Made by a program: the position numbers and the translations under genes. From NCBI RefSeq assembly GCF_035917675.1, contig NZ_CP109104.1:620001-684000 (forward strand): a stretch of 64,000 nt of DNA, in the 5' to 3' direction. Positions 61,482 to 64,000 of the stretch are shown one piece after another; position 1 is the stretch's first letter, and the number at the start of each line of letters is the position of its first letter. The DNA is from Streptomyces sp. NBC_01775 (GTDB lineage: Bacteria > Actinomycetota > Actinomycetes > Streptomycetales > Streptomycetaceae). The notes under the pieces are model-generated. The model was not told where the DNA came from, did not search any database, and saw nothing but the letters and a program-made list of their open reading frames with translations.

Positions 61482-62483
61482 ATGAAAGTAATTGGACTGA
61501 GCGAGTTCGGCGGACCGGAAGTGCTGCAGTCGTTCGAACTCCCCGAGCCGCGTCCTGAAGCCGAGGAAGTGCGGCTCCGTGTTCACGCCGCCGGAGTGAA
61601 TCCCGTGGACGCAATGGTCAGGTCCGGGCAGCTGGAGCAGCTGTACCAGGGCCTCACCCCGCCCTTCGTCCCCGGGATGGAGGTCGCCGGTACCGTCGAA
61701 GAGGTGGACAGCGACGTCGATCCTCGCTGGGGCCTGGTGCCAGGCACACGCGTCGTGGGATTCGTCGACAATGCCGGGGGGTGGGGCGGCTACAGCGAAT
61801 ATCTCGCCCTTCCCGCGCGGTCCGTGGCCATCGCTCCCTCGGGCGCCTCGGCTGCCGAGACGGCCGGTTTCCTCAACAATGCGCTCACCGCGCAAAATGT
61901 GCTCGACGAACTCAAGCTGCCAGAAGGCGCCACGCTCTTGGTGACAGGCTCCGCGGGGTCGGTCGGCGGATATCTCGTGGAACTCGGCAGCGCGGCGGGC
62001 CTTCACGTCGTGGCCGTCGCTGCAGAGGAAGATGCCGTCTTCCTGCGCTCACTCGGCGCGCACGTATGCATACCGCGCGGCCCCGAGATCGCCCGCCGGG
62101 TACTCAAAGAGCTCGGTACCCCGGTGGACGCAGTGGCTGATGCCGCCTTGCTGCACGAGCAGATCGTTCCCGCCGTGCGTGACGGCGGTCAGATCGGCAT
62201 CCTGCGTTCCTGGGACGGCGATCCAGGGCGCGGAATCAAGGTCAAGCACCTCAATGTGCGAGAGCGGCGGACGGACCGGGCCGCGATCGTACGTCTGCGC
62301 GACCAGGTCGAAGACGGCACCGTCACGCTGCGCGCCGCCATGGCCTTCGATGCTAATGACGCGGTTGCCGCCCATACCCGGCTCGAGCAGGGCGGCCTGC
62401 GCGAACGGATCGTCCTCGAATTCGACGACGAAGCGTGGCAGCCCGGCCCATCAGACACCACTTCGCTCACCTGGAAGCCCTGA
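61482..62483 (+). CDS. Quinone oxidoreductase-like MDR (zinc-free)
   Basis: A 333-residue reductase starting MKVIGLSEFGGPEVLQSFEL. AGVNPVDAMVRSG and the cofactor loop LVTGSAGSVGGYLVELG are clear, and no zinc Cys is found. GGGAAACGG precedes the ATG at 61482; an in-frame ATG at 61449 with AGGAAAA is an alternative. Motif copy 4 upstream links it to the XRE-regulated set. It probably reduces quinones or enones with NADPH. The downstream AKR (149-bp gap) may be co-transcribed. Confidence 0.88.
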   Translation: MKVIGLSEFGGPEVLQSFELPEPRPEAEEVRLRVHAAGVNPVDAMVRSGQLEQLYQGLTPPFVPGMEVAGTVEEVDSDVDPRWGLVPGTRVVGFVDNAGGWGGYSEYLALPARSVAIAPSGASAAETAGFLNNALTAQNVLDELKLPEGATLLVTGSAGSVGGYLVELGSAAGLHVVAVAAEEDAVFLRSLGAHVCIPRGPEIARRVLKELGTPVDAVADAALLHEQIVPAVRDGGQIGILRSWDGDPGRGIKVKHLNVRERRTDRAAIVRLRDQVEDGTVTLRAAMAFDANDAVAAHTRLEQGGLRERIVLEFDDEAWQPGPSDTTSLTWKP

Positions 62484-62592
62484 ACACCGCCTTGCCCAAG
62501 CACCGTTCCGACCGGCGACGCGCCAGGGACCGACCGCGCGCCGGGGTCGCCAAGAACGGCACAGGACGCTGCGGCCAGCCGTCCTGCGATAA

Positions 62593-63717
<1,125 letters not shown>

Positions 63718-63782
63718 ATTTTCCGCGAGTGGCGAGTCGCACAAGTCCGGTTCCGTCCGGCGTGGCAGCCTCGCAGACGAGG

Positions 63783-64000
63783 GTGCCATGCCGGACGGCT
63801 CGGATGGAACGCAACGGCATCGGCCTGGCCGCCCAGGCGAACGCCTTCGACAAGCTGAAGGCGATCCTGCTGGACGCGAACCGGCTGGGACTGTTCGACG
63901 ACAACCCGGTGGCAGGAATCAAGCCGCCGCAGTACGACCCCAAGCGGGTGGTGATCCCCTCACCCGAGCAGCTGCAGCAGATGCGTACCGCCGGCGACGA
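63783..64000 (+). pseudogene. Tyrosine recombinase/integrase fragment (runs off right edge)
   Basis: The plus strand reads RMERNGIGLAAQANAFDKLK, ILLDANRLGLFDDNPVAGIK and PQYDPKRVVIPSPEQLQQM to the window end. This is the end of the core-binding domain and the linker to the catalytic domain of an actinomycete tyrosine recombinase. No N-terminal arm domain or ribosome site is found before it, because the 83-bp repeat lies there. The catalytic part may follow beyond the window. Confidence 0.7.

Overview
The window is high-GC DNA with actinomycete habits: frequent GTG starts, GGAGG-type ribosome sites, many 4-nt ATGA/GTGA gene overlaps, a mycothiol-type maleylpyruvate isomerase, and many TetR/MarR/XRE regulators. 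A Streptomyces or close relative is the best reading. There is no rRNA, tRNA or housekeeping core. About twenty broken genes and several insertion-sequence remnants mark it as accessory DNA, of the kind found in chromosome arms or genomic islands.

1-9.2 kb: a sugar or sugar-acid catabolic locus. A LacI regulator lies inside a minus-strand operon (two Gfo/Idh/MocA oxidoreductases, a TIM-barrel isomerase, a VOC protein), followed by an MHS-family transporter, an SDR and a second, edge-truncated TIM-barrel isomerase. Divergently sit a KDPG-type aldolase and a small P-loop kinase. Two stacked palindromes and a separate inverted repeat fill the shared promoter.

9.2-25.3 kb: a gene graveyard with islands of intact genes. 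Intact are a TetR/SDR divergent pair, an epimerase-MarR pair, an MDR oxidoreductase/TetR pair, a histidine kinase/response regulator pair, a Tat-exported amidohydrolase and an ABM monooxygenase. Between them lie truncated ArsR, Old Yellow Enzyme, MDR, DHA2 transporter, PQQ sugar dehydrogenase, glycosyltransferase, TetR and alpha/beta-hydrolase genes. A complete two-gene IS5-type element sits at 11756-13199.

25.6-36 kb: a tightly overlapped minus-strand operon for salicylate degradation through CoA thioesters to gentisate and then fumarate plus pyruvate: gentisate dioxygenase, fumarylpyruvate hydrolase, maleylpyruvate isomerase, salicylyl-CoA 5-hydroxylase, an extra ADP-forming CoA ligase and salicylyl-AMP/CoA ligase. 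It is read away from an IclR regulator. A gamma-resorcylate decarboxylase-like gene follows.

36-53 kb: an alcohol dehydrogenase, IS630 remnants around a dihydrofolate-reductase-like gene, and a second probable aromatic or lactone catabolic cluster (NTF2-like, VOC, FAH-fold hydrolase, methyltransferase-like, HGO-like cupin, zinc dehydrogenase; divergent flavin monooxygenase and TetR). An aldehyde dehydrogenase follows. Two copies of an SDR-MarR-NmrA module flank this cluster and have decayed in complementary ways.

53-64 kb: an electrophile or carbonyl detoxification region: NTF2-like protein, DJ-1/PfpI protein, three XRE/MmyB-type regulators (one truncated), three aldo/keto reductases, a quinone oxidoreductase and a broken YahK-type alcohol dehydrogenase. 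Several promoters share a GGAAG-N4-CTTCC box. The window ends with an 83-bp duplication next to a truncated tyrosine recombinase.
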